Positions 21,862-34,300 of a stretch of DNA of 64,000 nt are shown one piece after another. The translations under genes were made by a program, and so were the position numbers. Within the stretch, counting starts at the first letter, position 1, and each line of letters begins with the position of its first letter. Source of the stretch: Monosporascus cannonballus (Eukaryota > Ascomycota > Sordariomycetes > Xylariales); assembly GCA_004154925.1 (NCBI GenBank), contig QJNS01000228.1, positions 60,693-124,692 on the forward strand, written 5' to 3'. The notes beneath the pieces are model-generated. The model did no database searches. It saw nothing but the letters and a program-made list of their open reading frames with translations, and was not told the origin of the DNA.

Positions 21862-22289
21862 TGTGACGATCGGTTTAGTTAACCAACTGTTAAACCTAAT
21901 CGTACGGTTTATGTTGGCAGTAATGTTGGGTGGCTTTACAGTAATATCGTTTTGTATTACTTACGTTTAATAATAATGAATTATTAAAAGTAATTTAGGT
22001 AATTAAGTTATATTATAAGTTAATAATTTATCCAACCTATAAAAAGTAACGAAAGTATATATCTTTAGTTAGATCCCCGTAGATCCGGTGTTACGGCCTG
22101 GTCACCCGTAAGCTTCTTACGGCCTGGTCACCCTAACAAAGCTCTCCAACATGTACTGCGGTACATATACAGCTGTACGCATCAGAATGATTGCCACAAT
22201 TGCGATCATTCCACCGATCTTTTACCCTGGTGGCGTAGCGGTATGGTGCATCCGTAACATCCGGGAATCTTTTTGGATCTATCTTTAAT
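21862..22289 (-). repeat. Older Gypsy LTR, left part, split by later insertions
   Basis: Begins tgtgacgatcggtttagtta, the usual start of minus-orientation LTRs here, and continues through a diverged R region to 'tatatatctttagttagatcc'. A 171-bp LTR-like element sits inside it, and the outer Gypsy of the nest sits after it. The sequence just beyond the nest (42798 to about 42970) resembles the rest of this LTR. This would make it the oldest layer. Confidence 0.55.
22089..22259. mobile_element. Short LTR-like element (171 bp) with 5-bp target duplication
   Basis: Starts TGTTACGGCCTGGTCACCCG and ends CATCCGTAACA, with matching TGTTACGG/CCGTAACA termini. It is flanked by perfect TCCGG direct repeats (22084-22088 and 22260-22264), so it is a complete insertion, probably a solo LTR. 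It has little RIP damage, so it is young or was a single copy. An internal duplication of 'ttacggcctggtcaccc' makes it longer than the related copy at 54803. Confidence 0.85.
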
Positions 22290-22675
22290 TGTGACGGCTA
22301 GGCGGTTTAACCAACTATTAAACCTTAGTCGTACGGATTTATATTGGCAGGAGTATCGTAGAACTTTAGAGCAATGAAGCAATTCAGTCACGTCTCGTAA
22401 TACCAAGGGTGCAAGAATGGTATTGCAAGCGATTAATATTAATAAGTGTTATAAACTGAAGCTATCTAAACTATGGAAATAATAAGCGTATATATCTTCG
22501 TATGGATCCCGCTAAATCCTTTGGATTACTCCGGATCCATACCGGATAACTGCATGGATCCCGTTAGATCCTTTAGATCATTCCGGATTTACGTTACGTA
22601 ATTTCGACCTACTTAAATCCTATTTCGGTTACTAAGTAACCGTTTTCGAAACCTTCCCTTAATTAGGTTATAACA
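22290..22675 (-). repeat. 3' LTR of the outer Gypsy (386 bp)
   Basis: Starts tgtgacggct and ends ggttataaca in plus coordinates. It carries two copies of the 52-bp unit, the first at 22503-22554. It shares a diverged R segment with its partner LTR at 42355-42792 but not with the LTRs of the inner element. Confidence 0.9.
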
Positions 22676-23036
22676 CGATTTCCCCTTTCCCCAAATCTTG
22701 CTTTTAAGATTTTTTCGATAAGTTCTTTTTTCATCTATTACTATATTTAGCCGAATTACGAAAAACCGTAAACGTATTAATTAAAAAAAAACGCGAAACT
22801 TTGGTTCGTTTCGTGTTTAATGCCGGTTTTGAAATTATACTTTATATACCCTATTTTTGCGCTAATAATTTATGTACTATGTCGGATGATATAACGCATT
22901 ATCAGTAATGCATTCTGAAAAAAACGTTATTACGACGGCTTCGGTATCCCCTTTTCATCTTTAAATAATATTAATAAGGAAATAAAACGTTTACAGTCAG
23001 TAAAATCTTTTACTCGTTAATATTTTCGTAACATTC
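22676..23036 (-). pseudogene. 3' internal end of the outer Gypsy, split off by the nested insertion
   Basis: Runs parallel to 25017-25380 of the inner element, from 'cgatttcccctttccccaaa' to 'atattttcgtaacattc'. It then resumes at 36655 with 'gtcaaaagttattaatagta'. This continuity, together with the duplication cattc/tattc, defines the insertion point of the middle element. Confidence 0.85.
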
Positions 23037-23433
23037 TGTTATGACCTAACGGTCTTGGCTTCTTCGCAGACGGTCGGGGCCACGAAAAAACAAGGCCCCG
23101 ACCACCGCCAAGAAGTCACGTAACCGGCTCAAAGGTCTCAAGGTGCCAAGTACCTTGAGCCCTTTAAGCCGGCAAAGGGGCTTAAAGGGTTTAATGGGCT
23201 TAAGGGTTTAAGCCGTTTAAGCACCTTAAGCCAGAACAAGGATATATACGCTTATTATTTCCATAATTTAGATAGCTTTAGTTTGCAATAATAATTCGTT
23301 ACTTAAGGTACCTTTGGTATTACGAAACGTAATACGTTATTATATTAATTACTTAAATTCTTACGATACTTCTGTTAATATAAATCTGTACGATTAAAGT
23401 TTAATAATGGGTTAAACCCCTTAATTCATTATA
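23037..23433 (+). repeat. 5' LTR of the middle Gypsy (397 bp)
   Basis: Begins TGTTATGACCTAACGG. U3 has a GC-rich start with repeated 'aaggcttaaggg'-like words, then the family core 'tatatacgcttattatttcc'. Its first half is less mutated than the same part of the 3' LTR. Confidence 0.92.
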
Positions 23434-24592
23434 TGTTATAAGTTTTTATTTAATAATACCGTTAAACTTTGAATAATACCGATTAATATTATATTTACCA
23501 GCAAACAGCCCGAATAACCCATTTACCAAGTTTCTGATTACCCGAACATTAAAATGGAATCCGAGAAGGAAAAGAAAAAACCTCGCCTTTTTCGCGAAAA
23601 AGTTCTGCAATAACTAGATGTCATAAACGAACGTATTTTTTAGCTTAAAAAATAACAATAATTTTACGATATCTTTTTAAGCCGCCCATAAGAAGCTTAA
23701 GAAGAAAAAAAAAAACTTCAGAAACCGGGAAGCCCTTTCGAATAGGCCAAATTATTTAGCTAAATTTTACCAAGGAATTAAGAAAGGTTCTTAAGCCTTT
23801 TAAACCAGAACTTTTTACGGAACCTCGACCAAGTTATAATTATTCTTAACTTAATGCCGAACATATTTCGAGTATTTTCTTATTCGACTTATTACGCCTA
23901 TTGTACGAATCGAATTTGTAATTAAACGATTTACCGGAAATACAGTTATTTGGTTTAAACCCGTTATAAAAAAATATTACCTTGTTAATTAAGAAACGAA
24001 ACCGAAAAATAATATGAATTTATAGCGATTACGAACAATTTACATAAATATTAACGAAAGTTTTCGAAATAATAAACGAAAAAACAAATACCGAAATGCA
24101 AATCCAGCAGTTACGATAAAAGGGATTAATATCTAATTACGGCAGTACGTTAGTTTAGCTAACAGTTAAGGTAAATTGGGGATAAACAATATTAATAACT
24201 AAGTTTTTTCGACGGCATGAAAAAAAAATACAAAAAAAGCTTTTTAAATTTGATCGGCCTAATTATCTATCGGATTATATCGCTATCGTAATTAAGATTA
24301 ACGATGGATAATACGTATAACGTATTAAAGGTACTAAAGGAAAAAATCATAATAAATCCCGATATATAGTTAATATTAGTATTCCTCGACGTAATAACAC
24401 TTTTTACGGTACGGAACCAAAACTTATGGAATTAAAAGTTACTTATAAAAAAACTGGAACCAGATGAAGTGTTATAATTGTAACAAAATAGAACATAAGA
24501 TATCGTAATATAAGGCATTTAAAAAGCCTCGTTAAAACAATTAAAAACTTATACCCGAAGGATAATCCAGAAAAAATCAAAAAGACGGAAAT
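23434..24592 (+). pseudogene. gag remnant of the middle Gypsy, cut by the inner element
   Basis: Follows the 5' LTR. A CCHC zinc-knuckle-like motif (reading KCYNCNKIEHK) is recognisable around 24470-24510, so this is the nucleocapsid part of gag. The sequence stops at the GAAAT target site (24588-24592) and continues after the inner element at 31314. Confidence 0.75.
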
Positions 24593-25016
24593 GGTGACGG
24601 CTATGCGGTTTAACCAACTATTAAACCTTAGTCGTACGGGTTTATGTTAACAGAAATATCGTGGGAATCTGAGCAATAAATACAGTAATCGTATTACGTC
24701 TCGTAATACTAAGGGTATCTTAGGTAACGAATTGTTATTACAAGCTGGTATTATCTAGATTATGGAAATAATAAGCGTATATATTTTTTCCTGGATCCCG
24801 TTAAATTCTTTAAATTACTCCGGATCTATACTGGATAACTGCATGGATCCCGTTAGATCTTTTGGATTATTCCGGATATATACTAGATAATTGCATGGAT
24901 CTCGTTGGATCCCTTAAATTACTCCGGATCTATGTTACGTAATTCTGACCCATTTGGGTCCTGTTTCGGTTACTAAGTGACCGTTTCCGGGACCCTCCTT
25001 TAGCTGGGTTATAATA
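24593..25016 (-). repeat. 3' LTR of the inner Gypsy (424 bp), three 52-bp units
   Basis: Starts ggtgacggct and ends ggttataata. The 52-bp unit occurs at 24792-24843, 24844-24895 and from 24896. It is more mutated than its partner LTR, mostly C to T on the plus strand. Confidence 0.9.
24792..24947 (-). repeat. 52-bp tandem unit in LTR U3 (copy-number variable)
   Basis: Unit begins TGGATCCCGTTAGATC and ends GATAACTGCA, 52 bp. There are three copies here, one at 31189-31240, two at 22503-22606 and three at 42568-42723, the last unit in each being a diverged one. The unit is rich in GGATC words and sits upstream of the conserved core, where U3 enhancers lie in LTRs. Confidence 0.9.
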
Positions 25017-28000
25017 CGATTTTCCCTTTCCCCAAATTACGCCCTCAAAAGTTTTCTGGTAAAGGCCTTTTTTATTTGTAACCATATCCGGCTGCGTTAT
25101 TAAGAACCGCAAACGTATTAACCAGAAAAAAAACGCGAAATTTTGGCTTTTTTCGTTTTTAATTTTGGTTTTGAAATTATATTCTATATACCTTATTTTC
25201 GTACTAGTAACTTTTGTACTATATCGGATGGTATAATACGTTGTTAATAATATATTTTAAAAAACGTTATTTTCATAATTTCGGTATTCCTTTTCTTTCT
25301 TTAAATAATATCAATAAAAAAATAAAACGTTTGTAATTAAAAGAATTTTCCGCCCGGCAATATTTTCGCGATATTCGTTAAGAGTTATTAATTGTATCCC
25401 GTCGCTTGAATAAGGTATTATTTGGTTTGAAGCGTTTTCGTATTTAACAGAATTTTTTTTGCAAAAAAGGTGTAAAAATGATTAATCGGGGGTTTTAATT
25501 TTTGGACGAATTAAAAAAATAGGAAAAAGCTGATCGTTTAAAGGCGAAACGCGGTCGTTTGAAAAACGAACTTCGTATTACGCTTCCCGAATAATTTTAT
25601 TGCGTTGATCTTATCGTAAATATAAATTGGGATGTAATTATTTTTGGTAGTTTTGTTATTATTAATAAAATTTTTTTAATATGGGTTAAACGTTAATATG
25701 GCTTTTGGCGAATTCCCAGATATTTTCGGAATCCGGGTATTTCTTTTATTTAATTAGGTATTAGGTAAATCCGTTTCATTTTCGTATGTTTAGGATTTTT
25801 TTATTTCGTATACTTGTTTATCTTTTATTTCCATATTATTTTATACCGTATGCATTTTAATCATATTTGTTATTAACTAGAATAAGGAAACGTAAAAAAT
25901 TAAATAAAATTTAATTTTTGGTAAAAGTTCTAATTGGTAATTATTTTCTAAGATTTTCTTGGTAATTTTATATAGACCGATATATTTAAAATCGAATTCC
26001 TTATTAGGCTTTTTTATTTAAATATTTTTTGTAAAAAGGAAAACTATTTTCTCTTTTTCGAAAGTTAATTTTTTTTTAACTTTTTTTTGTTATAATACTT
26101 ACTTATTTAATTTCGTACGGAATTTAATTCTGTTTTTATTTTTTAATGCAATTATCGTAATTATTTTAACATAAGGATTATTTTGATATTAATTGGACCG
26201 TTATTGCGAATTGTTTTATAAATTTTTGGAATAAAACCAAAATTTGCATCCCTAAATATTATCTTATTATTTTAGTAATAACTTGTATTCTAAATTAACT
26301 ATATAATTAATAATTTCTTAACCTAGTTATTTTATTTATAAATAATGTAATATCGTAAGTAAATTTCCAAAATTTGTTTTATTCGTTTTATTTATTTATT
26401 TATTTAAGGTTTAAATACGTTAAATATTTTATGATGTAGGCCGATTTATATTATTAAACTTTATTAAAACTGAAATGTAAATATCGATCCTGTATTTGAA
26501 ATAATTTCTATAAATAATCCGTATATGCTAAAAACGTATTTAAAAAAATGTATGTTGTTTGTTCGGCGTTTGTATTTTCGTAATATAGTAAAAAATAGAA
26601 AAATTTAGTGAATCGATTAACGATTACGAAAGTATTATTATAAGATATTTCCGTAACTAGATTTTCTGATATAAGAAATTTAATAATAAAATCGAATATA
26701 ATTAAATATTATAGTCATTTTGCAATTGGTAATAGCTGTAATTTCCCGTATGGTTTATGTCGTCGAGCCATTGTTTTAATGCAAATATCATATTGCCGTA
26801 TAAATTTTTGTACGGTTAATTTTATTCTAAAAAAGGAATATATACTTTAAAACCGTTTTAAGGTTTTATAAATTTTTGGATATCCGTATAACTAATATTT
26901 ATCTATATTTCGTACCAGACTTTTTTGATATTTTTCTGAAATTTGTACCTTATTCGTTTTTTTGGTTTTTTAAAAAATTATTTTTATATTGTTAAATCTT
27001 TTAATATATATGGAAAGGTACTGCCCGAATTGTCGTAATTTATTGTGAACGTAAATATCCTTTTGTAATAATATCGAAAAATATATAGCTAACTTTAATT
27101 AATTTGTTTTCGAAATTTAGCCGCCTGTTTAAGGTATTTACTTTGCTATTTTTTAAGCCTTTTTGTAAATAATAACGAAGTCGAAATTCGCTAATTTTTC
27201 CGCATATTTTAATTATTGTTTTATAAGTTTTCTGGTTGTGGTAAATTAGGTAAAGTTTTAATAATCTGTATAAACCTTAATCTAATATAAATTTCCTTTT
27301 AAAAAATACCTAAATTCGCGAAATACCATAATACTGGCCATGAATTCCTTATTTGGAATATTATAATCAAGTTCGGTTTCTTTTAAAATATACGAAAAGA
27401 ATATAATAAAATACATTTTATTTTAATTATTTTGTTAACCGATTATTACGCTTAATATGTAATCTAAAATATCGGTTTGTAATTTAACGGGGCGGTTTAG
27501 ATCGTACATAATTAGTATTGGCTTATTAATAATCGTATCCTTAATATCCTAAAATACTTTTTCTATATTTAACGTTTATTTAAAATTCTTTTTTCGTAAG
27601 GTTCGTTAAGGGTATAGTTATTTCGCTAAAGTTTCGCATAAATTTTCAATAGTAATTGGCGAAATTAATAAATACCTGTACCTTTTTAATTATTATCAAT
27701 ATCTGTTATTCCGTAATTATAACGATTTTTTGGAATTTATTTTGATATATCCTGGGGTGATAATATGTCCCAGGTATTTTACTTTTTATTTATAGAACTA
27801 ATTTTCTTTGCGTTAAAAAATAGCTTTATATTCTGTAAAGCTTAAAGAATTTTATAAACGTATTTTACGTATGCTGTTTCCATTTTTAAAAAATAAAAAT
27901 ATCGTCGAAATAATATACGACACAAATATCGAAATATTTTTGTAATATATAATTTATTATCCGTTAAAAGATTATTAATATATTCGTATATCCTATTAAT

Positions 28001-30988
28001 ATAACTAAATATTTAAATAATCCGTATTTCGTTTTAAAGATTGTTTTCTATTCGTATCCTTTTTTGATTTTAATAAAATATATTTATTTTTAAAATCAAA
28101 TATTGTGAATTATTTGATTCCGTAAAATCGGTTTTTTATTTTCGTAATCAAAAGTAATAACGTTTGATTTTTGATAATAATATCGTTTAATTATCGATAG
28201 TTAACTATATGTCGTAATTTTCCCTTTTTTTGATACCAAACACATAAGGTATTTTGCTACTAACTTCGAAAATCGAATTCATTTTTTCTGTAGCCGATCT
28301 TTTAGGTATTTTTTGAAAGTACATAATTTATTTCCGTTAAAGTTATAAATAAGGTAAAACTTTATCGAAAATCCTTGCTTAAAGATTATTTCATAACTTT
28401 TTTCGCTATATTTTAATAACTTTATATGCAGCTTTTTTCTGAAAAATTACTTAGATTTATAATACTGTAATAATATATTAATTAAAGTTTCTGATTTTTT
28501 AGGCTACTATTCTTATTATTCCAAATCGTTATTTAATTACTTTAATTTCGTTTTAATGATAATAATAATACGTCATATCTTTCTTTAATATCCGTTTTTT
28601 TATGTTTTATGCTTTTGGGTAGTAAGGTTTTTATCGTATTCTTAAACCTGCATTCGTCGTTATTACCAATTGAATGTCAAAACTTTAATTTTTTATATTT
28701 GTTAATAAAAAATAAAATAGAATTTACCTGGCTAGTTTTTTCGTTAATTAAAATTCCGAATTAACGTATCTATAATAATCCTAAAATTATATGGTAATTC
28801 CCGAATAAAATAATATCGAAAATAACTATTTAATATTATGTTTAAATAAAAATTTCGAAATAATTAATTTTACGTATAACTTTTCCGTTATTAGAGACAA
28901 ATTTTTGATTTTCGGTATTCGTTATTATATAAGGTTTTAATTTATATCTTTATAGCAATTTAAGCTTATTAACCATATTTGGTATAATATAATTCCCCCC
29001 CAGAATTTCGCAATTTATTATTGCGGTATACTAATACGTTCCGATTCGTATTTCTAAAGTAATAAGGTTATTAACGTTTTTTATCGTTACCTTTAAAGCT
29101 TTTCTCGGAAATTCCTTATAATTTTTCTGGGTTTCGTTATTCTGCGGCCTTTTTATAAGTAACTTTTTTCTTTTAATTCCTATTCGAATTTAGCGAATCT
29201 TTTCTGTGTTTTTTCGTTTAATGCGTCAAATTATTATATTTATCGTTAATGTCGGCGTATTATTCCTTTTAGTTATATTAATTATTTTTAATTGTTTTAC
29301 AGTTTCTTTTTATTAAATAAATTATTTTTTCATATTTGTAACCATATCTTATCATACGTTGTTTTAATTATCGTTCCAAAGATTTCCTATAAACTAACGT
29401 ATTTTTTCCTTCATAACTTTCTTTTCGTAAAAGTTTATAATAAATATTAACTGAAAATAAGGATCCGTAATAACTTTCTAATAATACTTTTTTACCATAC
29501 GTGAAATTAATTCTTTTTCCGTTTGGTAATTATATTATCCATCGTAACAAAAAGGGCTTTTTACGGCCATTATTTTTTTTCGGGCTAGCTTTTTGTTTCG
29601 GCCAGCTGTTAAATATTTTATAAGGTTGTAATTCGAAAGTATTAATATTATTATTTATCGTCCTTATTATTTCCGGTACTGTTTGGAAAATCGAAATCTT
29701 CGTAATATATACGGGTAATTTATTTCTAAATATATTTTTTCCATTTTTCGTAATTAAAATCTTCTCGTTGTCGACAGTATATGGTATATATTTGGCCATA
29801 TTAATTAATAGTTTTAGGATAAATCTTTTCTGTTTAATTCTAATATTTACGTAATTATTCTTTTAATGCTTCCTATTATGCTTACGATATTTGTTAAGTT
29901 AATTTCCCGGTTTTCTATATTTTGCGTCGAATTCTTTATCGTAATAATCTTTATTGGACTTTTTGCTATAGGCCTAATACGTATTTAGCTTGGATTATAT
30001 AAATAGCCTTATTATCGTTTCTTTAATTATTTTTAAATTATTTTTCCGGTGTAGGTATTTAAATTATTTTATTACAGCCTTTTGGGTTTCTTATATTTGA
30101 AAACTTTATATTTTATTTTGCCATAATTGAAATACTTAATCTGGTTCCAGTTTTGTCTATAAGTAACGCCGAATTCCATAAGTTCTAACGCCGTTCCGTA
30201 AAAAATAAAGGGTGTATTTCGTTTTTTCCCCTAGTTAAACTTATTATACCCCGATTATAAGGTATATTATTTTTTATCGTTTTTTAAACTCTTGATTATT
30301 AATCTTAATTACTTTTATAATATACTGGTTTATGGTAATTGATCGTTTAATTTAAACAATTTCATTTTTATATTATCTTTTAACTTTTTATAAAACATAT
30401 CGATAAAAACGTTAACTTTATTATTTCTTTATTTGGCTTTAGTCGTAAAGTTTTTAAAAATTACGGCGTACTTAAATATAAATACTTTTTGCCGGAATTA
30501 TAAAAATTATTAAGCCGTAAATTATTTTTTATTTAAATTACTGAAATTATCGCGTATTTTATTTTCGAAATCAATATAAAATAAATGAATTGTATTAATA
30601 AATTTTTTTTATCCGATTTTCTTTTTCGAAAAAACTTTTTATAATAAATTTAAACCAATTAAACCGTATTTCCCGTTATAAATATTTTCATTATTAGGAT
30701 TTTATCCGCTAAGTCGCTAAGGTCTAAAAACCTAAAGTAAATTCATACCTAAATTAAAAAGGTTTAAGGGTTGCCTTTCCCATCGTAAGGCTCCGACTTG
30801 CGAGGCTTTATGCGGACAAAAAAGGTTTAGGCAGATAACGTAACCTTGATTGGTCGGATCTTTTTCTCCACTTCCCGAATTCGAGCTTAAAATTATTAAA
30901 TAAGTATTTCCTCAGTGCTAATTAACATTTTAACAACATTAAATATTACTTAGAATTTAACCATATTATTAAATAAAAACTTATAACG
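25017..30988 (-). pseudogene. gag-pol remnant of the inner Gypsy
   Basis: Minus strand, right to left: gag with a mutated zinc knuckle (about 30110-30140), the conserved spacer (29530-29799, an uninterrupted 89 codons starting MAKYIPYTVD), reverse transcriptase with the FDD motif intact at 27901-27906, integrase, and a chromodomain reading PDSENIWEFAK at about 25700-25765. Stops elsewhere make it inactive. Confidence 0.85.
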
Positions 30989-31308
30989 TATAACGGCTGT
31001 ACGGTTTAACCAATTATTAAATCTTAATCGTACGGGTTTATGTTAGCAGAAATATCGTAAAAATCTAAATAATAAATATAATAATCGTATTACGTTTCGT
31101 AATACCAAAGGTGCCTTAAGTAACGAATTATTATTACAAACTAATATTATCTAGATTATGGAAATAATAAACGTATATATGTTTTCCTGGATCCCGTTGG
31201 ATCCCTTAGATCACTCCGGATCCATGTCACGTGATTCCGACCCACTTCGGTCCTGTTTCGGTCACCAAGTGACCGTTTCCGGGACCCTTCCTTGGCTGGG
31301 TCATAACA
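30989..31308 (-). repeat. 5' LTR of the inner Gypsy (320 bp), one 52-bp unit
   Basis: Ends ctgggtcataaca. It has a single copy of the 52-bp unit, and the length difference from the partner (104 bp) is exactly two units. The U3 end (31187-31308) is one of the least mutated repeat segments in the window. The 67-residue frame across it is accidental. Confidence 0.9.
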
Positions 31309-31313
31309 GAAAT

Positions 31314-34300
31314 AAATCCATTAACAAAATTCAGCTTAAACATATATCAAATCCTTTATAATAAAAAATTTAACAAGGCATACGAAAAACCAAAAAACTG
31401 GCTTAATAAATATCGCGAATACCGCAAAAAGCATTATAAAGATAATTAGCCAAATACTAGAACTAGACAAAAAAAGTGTATCTAGGAAACCCTAATTAAT
31501 ACGGCAAAATATATGCCATATATTGTCGACAACAAGAATATACCGATTATAAAAAATAAAAATAATAAATTTACGTACAAATTACCCGTATATATTACGA
31601 AGGATTCGATTTTCCAAATCGTACCGGAAATAATAAAAACGATAAGTAATAATATCGACATTTTCGAACCATAGCCCTAGGAAATATCCAGCAACTGGCC
31701 GAAATATAAAGCTGGCCCGAAAAGAAATAATACCTATAAAAAACCCTTTTTGTTATTGTAAATAATATAACCACCAAATAGAAAAAAAGTTGATTTAGCG
31801 TACGGTAAAAAAATACTGCCAGAAAATTATTACGGATTTCCATTTTTAATTAGCATTTATTATAAATATTTACCAAAAAAGTTATTAAAGAAAAAATACG
31901 TTAGTTTATAAAAGATTTCTGGAACGATAATTAGGACAACGTATAGTAGGATATAATCGCAAATATAAAAAAACAATTTATTCGATAAGAAAAGAAATTG
32001 TAATAAAATTAAGAATAATTAATATAACTCGAAGGAATAGTACGCCAGCAATAACGACAGATATAATAGTTTAACGCGTTAAACGAAAAAACCTAAGTAA
32101 AGCTTGATAAATTGGAATAAAAGTGAAAAAGAATTACCTATAAAAAAGCCGAAAAATAACGAAACTTAGAGAAATTAAAGGAAATTCCTAAAAAAGGCTT
32201 TAAGCGTAACGATAAAATTTTTTAATAGTTTTATTATTTTGGAAATACGAATTGGAACGTATTAGTGTATTATAATGGTAAATTACGAAACATTAAGCGG
32301 GAATTATATTATATTAAATATAATTCATAACTTTAAATTACCATAAAAATATAAATTAAAATGTTATATAACGACGAATGCCGAAAGTTGGGAATTTGCT
32401 TACGATAACGGAAAAATCATATTCGAAATTAATTATTTCGAAATTTTTATTTAAAAATAATATTAAATAATTAATTTCAATATTATTTTATTTGAGAATT
32501 ACGATATAATTTTAGAATTATTTTGGATACGTTAATACGGAATTTTGATTAACGGTAAAATTAGTTAAATAAAGTTCGTTTTATTTTTTATCAATAAACG
32601 AAAAAAAAATTAAAATCTTAATATCTGATCGATAATAACGATAAATAGAGATATTAGAAGACGATAAAAACTTTATTACTTAAAAAGATAAAACATAAAC
32701 AAAAGAACGGATATTAAAAACAATACAACGTATTATTATTATTAAAGCGAAATTAAGGTAATTAAAGGCCGATTTAAAATAACAAGAATAATAACCTTAA
32801 AAATTAAAAGATTTAATTAATATATTACTATAATATCAGATATATAAGTAACTTTTCAGAAAAGAATTTAATACCAAATTATTAGAACATAGCAAATAAA
32901 TTATAAAATAATTTTTAAAAAAGGATTTTTAAGGAGATTTTACCTTATTTATAATTTGAACGGAAATAAATTACGCATTTTTAAAAAATACCTGAAGAAT
33001 CGGTTACAGAAAAGATAGATTTGACCTTTGAAATCATTAACAAAATACCTTATGTTTTTGGTACCTAAAAAAAATAAAAATTTATAATTTGTAATTAATT
33101 ACTAATAACTAGAGGAGATTATTATTAAAAATCGAATATTATTATCCTTAATTACGGAAATAAAAAACCGATTTTACGGAGCGAAATAATTCTTAATATT
33201 CGATTTTAAAAACGGATATAACTTTATTAAAATTAAAAGAAAATACGAATAAAAAATAGCTTTCAGAACAAAATATAAATTATTTAAGTATTTGGTTATA
33301 TTAATAGAACTTATAAATGCACCAGTAACCTTTTAATGGATAATAAACCATATATTATGAAAATACTTTAATATTTTTGTCGTTTACGTTTTTGACGATA
33401 TTCTTATTTTCGTAAAAATGGAAAAATTATATGCCGAATACGTTTATAAAATTCTTTAAATTTTATAAAAAGTAAGGTTATTTGTTAATATTAAAAAAAG
33501 TTAATTCCATAAATAGGAAATAAAATATCTGGGATATATTATTACCTTCGGATATATTAAGATAAACCCTAACAAAATCGTTATAATTTCGACATAGCGG
33601 ATATTAACAATAATTAAGAAGATATAGATATTTTTCGGATTCGTTAATTACTATAGGAAGTTTATTCGAAATTTTAACAGAATAATTATACCCTTAACGA
33701 ACTCTACGAAAAAAAAGTTTAAATAGACGCCAAATACGGAAAAAGCATTTAAGAAATTAAAAATACGATTATCAACAAACCAATATTATTTATATACGAT
33801 TTAAACGGTTTCGTTAAATTAAAAACCGATATTTCGGATTACCCGTTAAACGTAATAATTGGATAACGAAATAATTAAAGCAAATTGTATTTCTTCATAT
33901 TCTTTTCCTACAAATTAAAAAAAGCCGAATTTATTACGGTATTTTAAATTAGGAATTTATGGTTATTATTATGGTATTTCGAAAATTTAGGTATTTCCTA
34001 AAAGGAAATTTATATCATATCAAAATTTATACGGATTATTAAAATCTTACCTAATCTATTACGAATAAGAAAATTATAAAATAATAATTAAAATACGTTA
34101 AAGGATTGGCGAATTTTGATTTCGTTATTATATATAGGAAAAGCTTAAAAAATCGCAAAGCAAATACCTTAAACAAGTAACCAAACCTCGAAAAAAATTA
34201 ATTAATGTTAGCCATACGATTTTCGATACCACTATAAAAAAATATTTATACCTACGACAAATTACGACGATTCGGGTAATACCTTTCGATATAGATTAGA

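Larger units (their letters stand above)
24593..31308 (-). mobile_element. Inner Gypsy chromovirus of the nest (6716 bp)
   Basis: LTRs at 24593-25016 and 30989-31308, minus orientation. Perfect target duplication GAAAT (24588-24592 and 31309-31313). It lies inside the gag-pol of the middle element and is therefore the youngest of the three levels. It has complete structure (LTR, gag, pol with chromodomain, LTR) but is RIP-mutated. Confidence 0.93.

Noticed and set aside
29530..29799. 89-residue minus-strand frame as a separate gene
   Set aside because: It is the conserved spacer between gag and protease of the Gypsy; homologues occur at 31511, 60443 and 63609.
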